Of a stretch of DNA of 64,000 bases, positions 16,043-23,401 are shown piece after piece (position 1 is the first letter of the stretch; each line of letters opens with the position of its first letter). Source of the DNA: Palsa-504 sp963844625 (GTDB taxonomy: Bacteria; Actinomycetota; Actinomycetes; Streptosporangiales; Streptosporangiaceae); NCBI GenBank assembly GCA_963844625.1, contig CAWJPF010000023.1:178075-242074 (forward strand), given 5' to 3'. The notes under the pieces are model-generated. The model searched no databases, was not told the DNA's origin, and saw nothing but the letters and a program-made list of their open reading frames with translations. Both the position numbers and the translations under genes were made by a program.

Positions 16043-16798
16043 GTGAGCACTGGGACGGTGGATTGGAGTGCGCCGCGGGCCTCAGGTATCGGGGCACCCG
16101 AGGGCGAAGGGCTGCGGGAGCGCAAGAAGCGACTGATGCGGCAGCAGTTGTCCGACACGGCCACGCAGATGTTCATGGAGCGGGGCTTCAACGCCGTCCG
16201 CGTAGCGGAGGTCGCCGAGGCGTGCGGGGTGTCGGAGAAGACGGTCTTTAACTACTTCCCCACCAAGGAGTCGCTGATCCTGGACCGCCTGGAGGCCACG
16301 ATGGCCTCGCTTCGGACGGGCCTGGCCGAGCCCGGGGTCTCCCCCGTCGAGGCGGCCCTGCGGATCCTGGACGACGAACTGGGCGCGATGACGTCCTGGC
16401 TCGCCCGGCAAGACGATCTGGTCCAGGCCAGCGCCACCATCCGGCGCTTCGGCACCCTGATCCGGGCGACACCCTCGCTGCGAGCCCATCAGAGCGAAAT
16501 GATGGACCAGTTCGTGGCGGTGGCTGCCGGGATCCTAGCCGAGCGGACCGAAATGAGGGCGGACGACCCGGAGCCGCAGATCACGGCCACGGCCCTACTC
16601 GGCCTCTGGCGCGTACAGTTCCTGAGCCTGTCGAAATACCTGGACGGCACCCGCTCACCCGCACAGGTCCACCAGGCCGTGACCGCCGACGTCCACCGCG
16701 CCGCCCGGCTCATCGACACCGGACTTAATTCTTTCGCGGCGTTGCGGCCCGGCACCGACGGCGGGGCGAGCGGACGTACTCAGGCGACGGCGGGATGA
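16043..16798 (+). CDS. TetR-family transcriptional regulator
   Basis: 251 residues. An extended N-terminal arm precedes the HTH (LRERKKRLMRQQLSDTATQMF, then ACGVSEKTVFNYFPTKESLILD, the VFNYFPTKE signature). A helical effector domain follows. GTG 16043 start. Divergent from the SRPBCC gene; the intervening region (15949-16042) is AT-rich, with the partial symmetry TTTATAGTAAC...GGTAGTAT, the likely operator area. The ligand is unknown. Confidence 0.9.
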   Translation: MSTGTVDWSAPRASGIGAPEGEGLRERKKRLMRQQLSDTATQMFMERGFNAVRVAEVAEACGVSEKTVFNYFPTKESLILDRLEATMASLRTGLAEPGVSPVEAALRILDDELGAMTSWLARQDDLVQASATIRRFGTLIRATPSLRAHQSEMMDQFVAVAAGILAERTEMRADDPEPQITATALLGLWRVQFLSLSKYLDGTRSPAQVHQAVTADVHRAARLIDTGLNSFAALRPGTDGGASGRTQATAG

Positions 16799-16865
16799 TG
16801 CCTGTGTCGCGGACGCGTTCCTTCGATCAGCGTGCCCGATCGATGCCTAGCGGCTTGGCGTAAGT

Positions 16866-16881
16866 GCCGGTTGAAACCGGC
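16866..16881. terminator. Hairpin between converging units
   Basis: GCCGGTT (16866-16872) and AACCGGC (16875-16881) are perfect inverted arms with outer AAGT/ACTT complementarity. The hairpin sits between the stop of the TetR gene and the end of the minus-strand remnant. No long T-tract, so termination is inferred from position. Confidence 0.45.
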
Positions 16882-16882
16882 C

Positions 16883-17200
16883 TCACTTGCGTTCGCTGCT
16901 CCACACCGATATGTGGGCGGGCTCCAGAGCCTTCGTCACCACACTCGCCAGGTCATCTTGGACCGAGTCCAGATCCACGGTGTCCTTCAGCCTGGCCGCG
17001 AACGCCGTCACCATCTGGTCAGCGTCGTAGCGGGCCTGGTTGAACCGCCGGTCCACCGCGCGCTGCACCCGCCCCCGCAGCGGGCTGAACAACGCCGCCG
17101 CGGCCAGCGTGGTCGAGGTCTCCGCCACCGGCGTGTGAAGCCGGAGCACCTGGGTGGCCAGCAGCACCAGCGCAGTCTCCTCGGTGATCGTGCTCTTGAG
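16883..17200 (-). pseudogene. C-terminal fragment of histidine-kinase-like membrane protein
   Basis: The last ~100 codons match the tail of the protein at 11202-12362 segment by segment: LAAAALFSPLRGRVQRAVDRRF, RYDADQMVTAFAARLKD, VDLDSVQDDLASVV and EPAHISVW. Upstream of TALVLLATQVLRLHTPVAE the frame turns into unrelated sequence, so all membrane helices before the last are missing. A second, truncated copy of the same gene family, on the same strand, 5 kb away. Confidence 0.8.
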
Positions 17201-17348
17201 GGGGACGCGATCGCGTGATGCCGGTCGGTCCTTGTCGCACGGGTCGCAGGAGCGCCGGGTCAACCGCCGGTAACGAGTTCCGCCGCGATTGAGACGGGCG
17301 ATGGTTTGGTGCCAGCCCGCCCGATCGCAGTCCTGGCAAGATAGCGGC

Positions 17349-17702
17349 ATGGAACGTGTGATTGGAATCGGCGGATACTTCATGCGGGCCGCCGACCCGG
17401 CGGCCCTGGGCGCGTGGTATCGCGATTGCCTGGGCCTGGACGCCGATGAGAACGGCCTGTGGCGTCAGGAAGCCGGACTGACGGTGTTCGCGACGTTCGA
17501 GTCCGAGACCGGCTACTTCGGGTCCCGCGCCCAGCAGACCATGCTCAACTTCCGGGTCGGCGACCTGGATGCGATGCTTGCGCAATTGCGCGCCAAGGGA
17601 GCGGACGTGGCTAAAGAGACGCAAGACATGGAGGGTGTCGGCCGGTTCGGCTGGGTCACCGATCCCGAGGGCAATCGGGTCGAGCTCTGGCAGCCCGCCT
17701 GA
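17349..17702 (+). CDS. VOC-family (glyoxalase/bleomycin-resistance-like) protein
   Basis: 117 residues with the paired beta-alpha-beta-beta-beta modules of the vicinal-oxygen-chelate fold: GIGGYFMRAADPAALGAWYRDCLGLD opens the first module. MLNFRVGDLDAMLAQLRAKGAD and GRFGWVTDPEGNRVELWQP form the second, with the conserved DPEGN..ELW metal-site glutamate. ATG 17349 was chosen because the module begins there. The substrate cannot be told; many actinobacterial members are lactoylglutathione-lyase-like or resistance proteins. Followed after 24 bases by a thioesterase fragment. Confidence 0.88.
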   Translation: MERVIGIGGYFMRAADPAALGAWYRDCLGLDADENGLWRQEAGLTVFATFESETGYFGSRAQQTMLNFRVGDLDAMLAQLRAKGADVAKETQDMEGVGRFGWVTDPEGNRVELWQPA

Positions 17703-17726
17703 CCGCGTCTTCACGCAGGCGGTGAC

Positions 17727-17975
17727 GTGCTGGTCCCCGGCGACTGGCCCGGGACGGCCCAGCCGATGTCGGCCCAGTCGCTGCACGCGCGGGCCTGGAC
17801 CGCGCGGCGGGAGGGTCGTCGCTGGTACGTCGCCGGTGAGCTGACGCTGGCCGGCACCGGCTCGGTCCTCGGGCGCGGCGAAGCGGTAATGGTGCTCCGC
17901 GACGCCGGTCACTTCGCCCGGCATCAGGAATGGCTTGTCCAGCAGGACGCCGAAGGGAGCAGGCGTGGCCCGTGA
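17727..17975 (+). pseudogene. Hot-dog thioesterase C-terminal fragment
   Basis: 82 codons: RAWTARREGRRWYVAGELTLAG followed by GEAVMVLRDAGHFARHQEWL reads like the last strands and tail of a PaaI/hot-dog acyl-CoA thioesterase. The N-terminal half with the catalytic Asp/Gly helix is absent. Codon use is normal, so loss may be recent, or this may be translated from GTG 17727 as a short protein. It overlaps the next methyltransferase start by about 10 bases. Confidence 0.5.
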
Positions 17976-18579
17976 TCGTGACATCGCCGCGTTCGACGCG
18001 CGGGCGCCGGGTTACGAAAGCGGCTGGCTCGGGCGCCTGCACCACCAGATAGCCGACCGCACCGCGGACCTGGCCCTGACGCGCACGCCGGCGCCGCGGC
18101 GCATCCTCGACGTCGGGTGCGGGACCGGTTACCTGCTCCGCCAGCTCGCGACCCGCTGCCCGCAGGCCGAACTGGCGGGCGTCGACCCGGCCCCCGCCAT
18201 GATCGAGGCCGCGCGGGCCGCGGACGCCGGCGGCCGGCTGCAACTGCGCCCAGGCACGGCGGAGGATCTGCCCTGGCCAGCGGATACCTTCGACCTGGTC
18301 GTCAGCACCACCTCCTTCGATCACTGGGCCGACCAGCGGGCCGGGCTGGCGCAGTGCGTCCGGGTCCTGGCCCCCGGCGGATGGCTCGTGCTCACCGACC
18401 AGTTCTCCGCCTGGCTCTGGCCCACCATGATGATCGGCAGCCGCCGTCGCAAGGCCCGCACCACGCGGCGCGCTACCCCGCTGCTGACCGCCGTAGGATT
18501 TCAGACGATCCAGTGGCACCGCATCGACGCCGTGATCATCCGCGCCGCCACCGCGCAAGTCGCCACGGGCCGCAAGTAA
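17965..18579 (+). CDS. Class I SAM-dependent methyltransferase
   Basis: 204 residues: RRILDVGCGTGYLLRQLA (motif I, near residue 45), AELAGVDPAPAMIEAAR (acidic residue binding the ribose), LPWPADTFDLVVSTTSFDHW (motif IV region) and LAPGGWLVLTDQFSAW. Ubiquinone/menaquinone-methyltransferase-like small-molecule type; the substrate is unknown. GTG 17965 has an AGGGAGCAGG site. It is followed by a dienelactone-hydrolase gene after 23 bases, suggesting co-transcription. Confidence 0.88.
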   Translation: MARDRDIAAFDARAPGYESGWLGRLHHQIADRTADLALTRTPAPRRILDVGCGTGYLLRQLATRCPQAELAGVDPAPAMIEAARAADAGGRLQLRPGTAEDLPWPADTFDLVVSTTSFDHWADQRAGLAQCVRVLAPGGWLVLTDQFSAWLWPTMMIGSRRRKARTTRRATPLLTAVGFQTIQWHRIDAVIIRAATAQVATGRK

Positions 18580-18602
18580 CCACGTCCCAGGAAGGCAGCC
18601 GA

Positions 18603-19388
18603 ATGCGACGCCTGGATGTCCGCATCCCCGCACCCGATGGCCACAGTCGCGGGACCCTGCACATCCCCGACGGGGATGGCCCGTGGCCGGGCGTGCTGGT
18701 TTTTTCTGACGCAGGCGGAGTACGGGAGACGTTCGGGCAGCTGGGCGACCGGCTGGCGGGCATGGGGTACGTCGCGCTGATCCCGGACATCTACTACCGC
18801 GCGGGCGAGTGGGCGCCGTTCGACGTCGCCACCTTGTTCACCGATGCACAGGAGCGGGCCCGCCTGGGCAGGCTCACGCGTCCGCTGACCAATGACCGGA
18901 TCATCGCCGACGCCAGCGCCTACGCGGACTTCCTGCTTGCGCGACCCGAAGTGAGCGGACCGGCGATCGGCACCACCGGTTACTGCCTGGGCGGGCGCAT
19001 GTCGCTGATCGCCGCGGGCGGGCTCGGTCGCACGATCGCCGCGATGGCGTCCTTCCACGGCGGCCGGCTGGCGGTCGCCGACGACCCGTCGAGCCCGCAC
19101 CTGGCTGCGGACCGTATCACCGCTTCGGTCTACGTGGCCGGCGCCAAGGACGACAGCTCGTTCACCACCGCGCAGGCCGCGCTCCTGGACAGCGCGCTCA
19201 CCAGCGCCGGAGTCGACCACACCGTGGAGTTCTACCCCGCCCGGCACGGATTCGCGGTGCCCGACAACCCGACCTACGACGCCGAAGCCGACACAAGGCA
19301 CTGGGCCGCGCTCCGCCAGCTTTACCTGGCTCACCCGGAACGGCCGATCGGATGCTCCGTGCCTTTAACCAGACTGGTAATCGCATGA
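18603..19388 (+). CDS. Dienelactone hydrolase-family alpha/beta hydrolase
   Basis: 261 residues with the DLH layout: strand/oxyanion region PGVLVFSDAGGVRETFGQLGDRLAGMGYVALIPD, nucleophile elbow GYCLGGR (catalytic cysteine as in dienelactone hydrolases), acid in VAGAKDDSSF and catalytic histidine in FYPARHGFAVPDNPTYDAEA. Hydrolyses lactones or esters in the cytoplasm. ATG 18603 has GGAAGG upstream; the apparent open frame further 5' is the shadow of the methyltransferase gene. Confidence 0.9.
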   Translation: MRRLDVRIPAPDGHSRGTLHIPDGDGPWPGVLVFSDAGGVRETFGQLGDRLAGMGYVALIPDIYYRAGEWAPFDVATLFTDAQERARLGRLTRPLTNDRIIADASAYADFLLARPEVSGPAIGTTGYCLGGRMSLIAAGGLGRTIAAMASFHGGRLAVADDPSSPHLAADRITASVYVAGAKDDSSFTTAQAALLDSALTSAGVDHTVEFYPARHGFAVPDNPTYDAEADTRHWAALRQLYLAHPERPIGCSVPLTRLVIA

Positions 19389-19410
19389 CCGCCGCGACGG
19401 AGGCTGCCTG

Positions 19411-19640
19411 CTACCCTGCCGCGGCATAGGATACCCGGTCCCGCAGTCCTCGTGCATACCGCTGGGCCGATCCAGTCCGCGAGCCCCTTACGGCCCACGG
19501 AGTCAGGTGGTGCCCGCGGGGCGGTGTGGCGGCTGGCATACCGCCACGCGGGCCCGTTAGTGGGGGACGGCAGCGGATCGCGTCGACGATGTCGCGTATG
19601 AACCAGCGGGACCGGGCGGCCGTGGCGGCGGGACAGCCAA
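19411..19640 (-). pseudogene. Degenerate IS5-type transposase, N-terminal part
   Basis: In one minus-strand frame WFIRDIVDAIRC matches the helix before the first catalytic region of IS5-type transposases (R.IVDAIRY...). The neighbouring frame then reads TNGPAWRYASRHTAP, where the family has TG..WR.LP..FPP. A frameshift and several substitutions separate the pieces, and no catalytic DDE residues remain. Confidence 0.45.
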
Positions 19641-19679
19641 GACGGGGCCGGCTGCGGCGGCTCGCGGCACCGTTGCACT

Positions 19680-19800
19680 GGGCCGCCAAGCTCAAGCCGA
19701 AGCTGTACGCTGCGAGATCGTCAAACGGCCCGATGATCCTGCACGGCCTTCACAGGTACTGCCACCGCCGGTGGGTGGTGGAGCGACGCTGTACTGGACA
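19680..19800 (+). pseudogene. Degenerate transposase, C-terminal part
   Basis: Plus-strand frames give CEIVKRPDD and, one frame over, HRRWVVERRCTG. Together these match the end of IS5-type transposases (EIVKRSDD...LPRRWVVERT). A frameshift lies between them. The orientation is opposite to the N-terminal remnant next to it, so they come from two elements or from an inverted one. Confidence 0.5.
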
Positions 19801-20160
19801 TCACGATAGGCGTCCGGGTAGAGCGTCACTTGGCGGCTGCCTCACCACTATAGCACCTCTAAGTGAGCAGTTGCCCTGATCGGGGCTTCGCCGGGTGGCG
19901 CGTGTCGTACCGAGCTGAGGGCGGGCGGGGGTTGTGTGATCCCGGTGTATGGCGGTCAAGAACCAGAGGGGGCCAGCGGGTGCCCGGTTAGGTGCCGGGC
20001 GGACGGCGGGCCACGGGTTACCCCCTCCCGGCGGCATGACTGGCGCCTGATGACCGGTCATCGCCCCGGACCTGGCAGCCGGAGGCCGGCGGAGGCCTGA
20101 TGGGTTTGGTGATGCCGATGCGCATGGTGTGCGAGTGTCCGATGGTGCGCGTGGCCGCCG
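19801..20160. other. Non-coding stretch after transposase relics
   Basis: No gene is supportable on either strand. The stretch is GC-rich, with stops in most frames. It ends at the small inverted-repeat element at 20161. Confidence 0.5.
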
Positions 20161-20251
20161 GAATAACGTGGAAGATCCGGCCTGTGAGGAAGATCCGGTA
20201 CCCTGTAGGACCCATTTTTCTCCACTGAGGCCGTATCTTCCACGGTAATTC
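20161..20251. repeat. 91-bp MITE-like element with terminal inverted repeats
   Basis: The left end GAATAACGTGGAAGATCCGG and the reverse complement of the right end, GAATTACCGTGGAAGATACGG, match except for one inserted base and two substitutions. The inner sequence has no coding capacity and contains a second GGAAGATCCGG. Size and ends suit a non-autonomous transposon relic. It abuts the truncated end of an amidohydrolase relic. Confidence 0.6.
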
Positions 20252-20265
20252 TCCCTGGTGTCGTA

Positions 20266-20600
20266 CTAGTGAACGAAGATGGTGCGGGCGGGGCTGGTGA
20301 GGTAGGACGGCAGGGGGCGGGAGCAGCTCCTGGAGCCCTTGCGGTCCCGCGGGCGGACCGGGGCCAGCGAGAGGGAGCAGTTCCCGACCAGGACGGTCGT
20401 CACCCCGTGCTGGGGCATCGGGTCGCACAGCGGGTACCAGAAGACCGTCGGGTCGAAGTGCGTGTGGATGTCGATGAAGCCCGGCGTGACGTAGCCGTCG
20501 GCCGCGTCGATCACCCGCTCGCCGCCCGGCCGCAGGCCGGGCCCGACCGCCGCGATCAGGCCGCCGCGATCAGGCCGCCGCGCAGCGGCGCGGCTGCGGG
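20266..20600 (-). pseudogene. N-acyl-D-amino-acid deacylase / amidohydrolase N-terminal relic
   Basis: Minus strand reads LIAAVGPGL, then VIDAADGYVTPGFIDIHTHFD (the metal-binding HTH of the amidohydrolase superfamily), FWYPLCDPMPQHGVTTVLVGN and CSLSLAPVRP, the start of D-aminoacylase-type deacylases. It ends in unrelated sequence after about 80 residues. A 14-bp duplication at 20552-20579 breaks the frame at the 5' end. More than 400 residues are missing. Confidence 0.75.
20552..20579. repeat. 14-bp tandem duplication
   Basis: GCGATCAGGCCGCC occurs twice in a row (20552-20565, 20566-20579) and is not a multiple of three, which frameshifts the deacylase relic. Confidence 0.85.
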
Positions 20601-20603
20601 ATG

Positions 20604-21551
20604 CTAGGGGATCAGCGCGATCTTGCCGCGGGTGTGGCCGGTCATGATGGCCCGGTGCGCCGCCTCGACCTCGGTGAGCGGGAACGTCTGGCTGACGATC
20701 ACCCGCAGCTGCTTGTCCCGGGCCAGCTGCACCAGGCCCAGGCGCGCAGCCAGCCGGATCTCGGTGCCGGGGTCGGCGCCCGGGGCGCCGCCGATCACCT
20801 TGATGCCCAGCTCAAACCCGCGGGCGAACGCGGCGATGGTGACGATCCGGCTCCGGTCGGCGACGAGCTCGAGCGAAACGTCAATGGCCTCGTCGGTGCC
20901 CACGGTGTCCACGGCCACGTCGACACCCTGCGGGGCCGCCGCTTTCACGCGGCCGGCCAGGCCGTGGCCGTAGCTGACGGGCACGGCGCCGAGCTCGCGG
21001 AGCAGGTCGTGCTGGGCCGGGCTGGCGGTGGCGACGACCTGCGCACCGCGATCCGCGGCGAGCTGGATGGCCATGATCCCGACTCCGCCGGCGCCGCCGT
21101 GTACCAGTACCGTGTCGCCCTCGTGCACGCCGGTGACCGTGACGGCGTGCCAGGCGGTCACGCCGGTCAGCATCAGGCTGGCGGCCTGCGGCCAGTCCAG
21201 CTCGGCGGGCCGGGGCACCAGCGCCTGCGCCGCCACGAGGAGCTCGGCGGCGTACGCGCCGGGCGCCCGGAAGGCGATCACCTCATCGCCCACGGCGAGC
21301 GGGCCAGCGGGGCCGGCCGCGTCCGGCCCGACGGCGGTAACCACCCCGGCGGCCTCGGAGCCGAGCCGCAGCGGCAGCCGGGACGGGTCCCGGCCGAACG
21401 CGCCGCTGTAAGACTTGTAATCGACCGGGTTGACGCCGCTGGCGCGGACCGCGATGCGGGCCTCGCCGGGGCCGGGCTCGCGAGGAGTCTCGTCGGTGAC
21501 GGTCAGGACTTCCGGGCCGCCGTACGCGGTAGCCAGCGCGACAAGGGACAT
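20604..21551 (-). CDS. Zinc-independent NADP-dependent alcohol/quinone oxidoreductase
   Basis: 315 residues of the MDR superfamily: GroES-like half with VRASGVNPVDYKSYSG and RLGSEAAGVVTAVG, then the Rossmann segment DTVLVHGGAGGVGIMAIQLAADRGAQVVATAS (the AGGVG cofactor motif). The C-terminus HRAIMTGHTRGKIALIP has the quinone-reductase GK.VL ending. No zinc ligands. Probably an NADPH-dependent quinone or enone reductase; the partner is unknown. The end of the gene lies next to the deacylase relic. Confidence 0.9.
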   Translation of the reverse strand: MSLVALATAYGGPEVLTVTDETPREPGPGEARIAVRASGVNPVDYKSYSGAFGRDPSRLPLRLGSEAAGVVTAVGPDAAGPAGPLAVGDEVIAFRAPGAYAAELLVAAQALVPRPAELDWPQAASLMLTGVTAWHAVTVTGVHEGDTVLVHGGAGGVGIMAIQLAADRGAQVVATASPAQHDLLRELGAVPVSYGHGLAGRVKAAAPQGVDVAVDTVGTDEAIDVSLELVADRSRIVTIAAFARGFELGIKVIGGAPGADPGTEIRLAARLGLVQLARDKQLRVIVSQTFPLTEVEAAHRAIMTGHTRGKIALIP

Positions 21552-21633
21552 GCCGCCCCAACCGCCGCGGCCGCCGCGGCTATTCCCGTCGGCCCCGCCG
21601 AGTCGTGCTTGGCTGGCCCGGCCCGCGTCGTGC

Positions 21634-21676
21634 TTTGTCTGCGGTTACGGTCATAACCCCCAGAATCGTAGACAAA
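21634..21676. repeat. Imperfect intergenic hairpin related to the 8003 element
   Basis: TTTGTCTGCGGTT (from 21634) pairs with AATCGTAGACAAA (to 21676). The centre GGTCATAACCCCCAGAA closely resembles GGTGATAGCCCCAGAA of the hairpin at 8003-8054. It looks like a diverged member of the same repeat family. Confidence 0.65.
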
Positions 21677-21687
21677 TCAGTGGCGGC

Positions 21688-21745
21688 TCAGTCGGTGCCG
21701 GAGAGCTTGGCGGCATTGCCACGGAGGATCTGGCGCTGCTGGCAA
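21688..21745 (-). pseudogene. Amidohydrolase C-terminal relic
   Basis: The minus strand reads QQRQILRGNAAKLSGTD then stop. This matches the usual last residues of amidohydrolase-2-type enzymes (..ILRGNAA.LFGLD). Nothing upstream continues it. Very short, so tentative. Confidence 0.35.
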
Positions 21746-21876
21746 ATCATATAACGTTTTTACTGATTAGCCATCGCTGGACCTGCAGCAGACGAGATCC
21801 GTCGTCTACTTTGCGGTCGTTAGCTGCCGAAGGGTCTTGAGGCAGCACGCGACCGCTGCCCCGGCGCGGGCCTCCG

Positions 21877-21906
21877 GGAGGCTGGCCTCTCGGAGGCTGG
21901 CCTCTC
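21877..21906. repeat. 15-bp tandem duplication
   Basis: GGAGGCTGGCCTCTC occurs twice in a row (21877-21891 and 21892-21906). Each unit also contains the small palindrome GAGGCTGGCCTC. Confidence 0.85.
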
Positions 21907-22139
21907 GGCCCCGGCATGGCGCTGAGCTTCATGTTCAGCTATCCATTAGCTATTAATCAGCTGGTGGATAGCGGATCGATAGCTACCGTTCAGTAATATC
22001 GCAGTTTCACCTGAGATCCAGGGCCGATCCTCGAATCGTCATAGAAGACGGTGAACGCGCGCCAGGGAGCACCTCAGGGGCCCATGAGCGTAGCCGCCGA
22101 GGCCGGCCCGTAAAGCCGCTAGCGCGCCGCCGTGCACAA

Positions 22140-22649
22140 ATGCCGGACGGCCCGGCGGATAACGAGGTTGAGGCATTGAGGACGATGACGGCTGACCACG
22201 GCAGATTCCGCGACAGAAGCACACGCGCCTGGGCGGCGGAGGAGACGCGACGGACCCTGCGATTGACGCTGCCGGTCACTAGTGACGCGGTGGGGCTGGC
22301 CCGGCAGGTAACCCGCATCTCGCTGGCCGCATGGCGGCTGGCCTTCCTGGAGGAGACCACCGCCCTGCTCGTGTCTGAGCTGGTCACCAACGTGATACGG
22401 CACACTCGGGGCAGCGCGGGCACGATGACGCTGGAACTGGAAACGATGAATACCTGGCTGCGGATCGAGATCCACGACGCTGACCCGCGCTGGCCGCAGC
22501 CGCGCACCCCCGATGAGTTCGACGAATCAGGTTTCGGCTTCATCCTGGTGGAGGCCCTGGCCACCAAATGGGGAGTACGTGAGATGGCGCCGGGCAAGGC
22601 CGTGTGGGCGGAACTGGATATACGGCAGGCAGATCAGCTCGGGACCTAG
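22140..22649 (+). CDS. ATP-binding anti-sigma-factor-like protein (HATPase_c_2)
   Basis: 169 residues. After a ~50-residue N-terminal extension comes the GHKL/HATPase fold of actinobacterial SpoIIAB/RsbW-like proteins. The N box is LLVSELVTNVIRHTRG, followed by LRIEIHDADPRWPQP (the D.DP G1-type box) and ESGFGFILVEALATKWGVR (G2-like, glycine-poor). These kinases bind sigma or anti-anti-sigma factors, but no partner gene is adjacent, as is common for the many orphan copies in actinomycetes. ATG 22185 is an alternative start. Confidence 0.85.
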   Translation: MPDGPADNEVEALRTMTADHGRFRDRSTRAWAAEETRRTLRLTLPVTSDAVGLARQVTRISLAAWRLAFLEETTALLVSELVTNVIRHTRGSAGTMTLELETMNTWLRIEIHDADPRWPQPRTPDEFDESGFGFILVEALATKWGVREMAPGKAVWAELDIRQADQLGT

Positions 22650-22948
22650 CCACTCGCCGGCCGCCGTCCCCGGGCCGACGTCGGGGATGGGGCGGGAGCG
22701 GGAGCTGGAGATGCGGCCGGGTTGAGCCGCCAGGACGTAGCCAGCAACATCCTGCCTGAGGTTGCTGGCCCGGCCGCAGATTCCCGGGGTGAGAGGGCCC
22801 AGGCCAGGCGCGATCTAGCAAGTACACTAAATTACTTAATTTACCTATCCATCGCTTACGACCCGCCTAGGGGCGCCCCGCCTGGAACACCCGGCACAAT
22901 GGGACGATCAGTCAGAGGGGTACTGGCGTACAGGCAGGAGAGGCGGAT
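22650..22948. other. Intergenic region before the broken SDR gene
   Basis: No gene. Its 3' half holds an inverted repeat (22828-22843) and an AT-rich promoter-like stretch ahead of the SDR start at 22949, which has AGGAGAGG upstream. Confidence 0.5.
22828..22843. promoter_or_regulatory. Inverted repeat upstream of SDR gene
   Basis: TAAATTA-CT-TAATTTA has seven-base arms with perfect complementarity. It is an AT-only palindrome in GC-rich DNA about 105 bases ahead of the SDR start, and may be an operator. Confidence 0.45.
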
Positions 22949-23401
22949 ATGGCAGCACGAGTGCGGCCCGGGCGCAGGATCGTCGTACTGGGCGCGACGG
23001 GTGGTCTGGGCCACGCGGTCGTCGAGCGGCTCAGTTCTGACGGCGCGTCGGTGATCGTGGCCGACACCAGGTTGCCGGCGCACGCGGACCGGCGGGAGGA
23101 TCTGGAGTACGTCACCGTGGACGCACTTGACGAGGCCAGCGTCGCCGCGGCGTTCGACACGGCGCCACCGCTCCAGGCGGTGGTCAACCTCATCGGCGGG
23201 TATACCCCGCCGCAGTCGTTGCCCGAGCTTGATGTCGACGTGCTCAGAATGCAACTCGAGCTGAACCTGGTGAGCGCGACGATCGTCACCAAGCACGCCA
23301 TGCCGGTGCTCGCCGCGCAGGGCGGCGGCGCGATCGTGCACGTCTCGAGCCGGGTCGCGACCGGCAACGGCGAGAACGGCTTCGCCTATAGCGTCAGTAA
23401 G
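22949..23401 (+). pseudogene. SDR gene, N-terminal part, split by IS stack
   Basis: 151 intact residues of a short-chain dehydrogenase: RIVVLGATGGLGHAVVERL (nucleotide-binding GATGGLG), VVNLIGGYTP in place of NNAG, GGAIVHVSSRVATGN (catalytic serine) and AYSVSK (catalytic Y and K). Reading is cut at the lysine codon by an insertion sequence, which adds RSRG and a stop. The missing C-terminus is preserved at 27621-27861, and joining the two across TAA(G) restores YSVSKLGVLRLVEA in frame. The active site may be complete, but the dimer and substrate helices are absent. Confidence 0.92.

Larger units (their letters stand above)
21552..22139. other. Intergenic region with palindrome, relic and repeat
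   Basis: No intact gene. It holds the imperfect hairpin at 21634-21676, a short amidohydrolase C-terminal relic at 21688-21745, a 15-bp duplication at 21877-21906 and an AT-rich block (21925-22010), the likely promoter area of the downstream anti-sigma-like gene. Confidence 0.55.
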
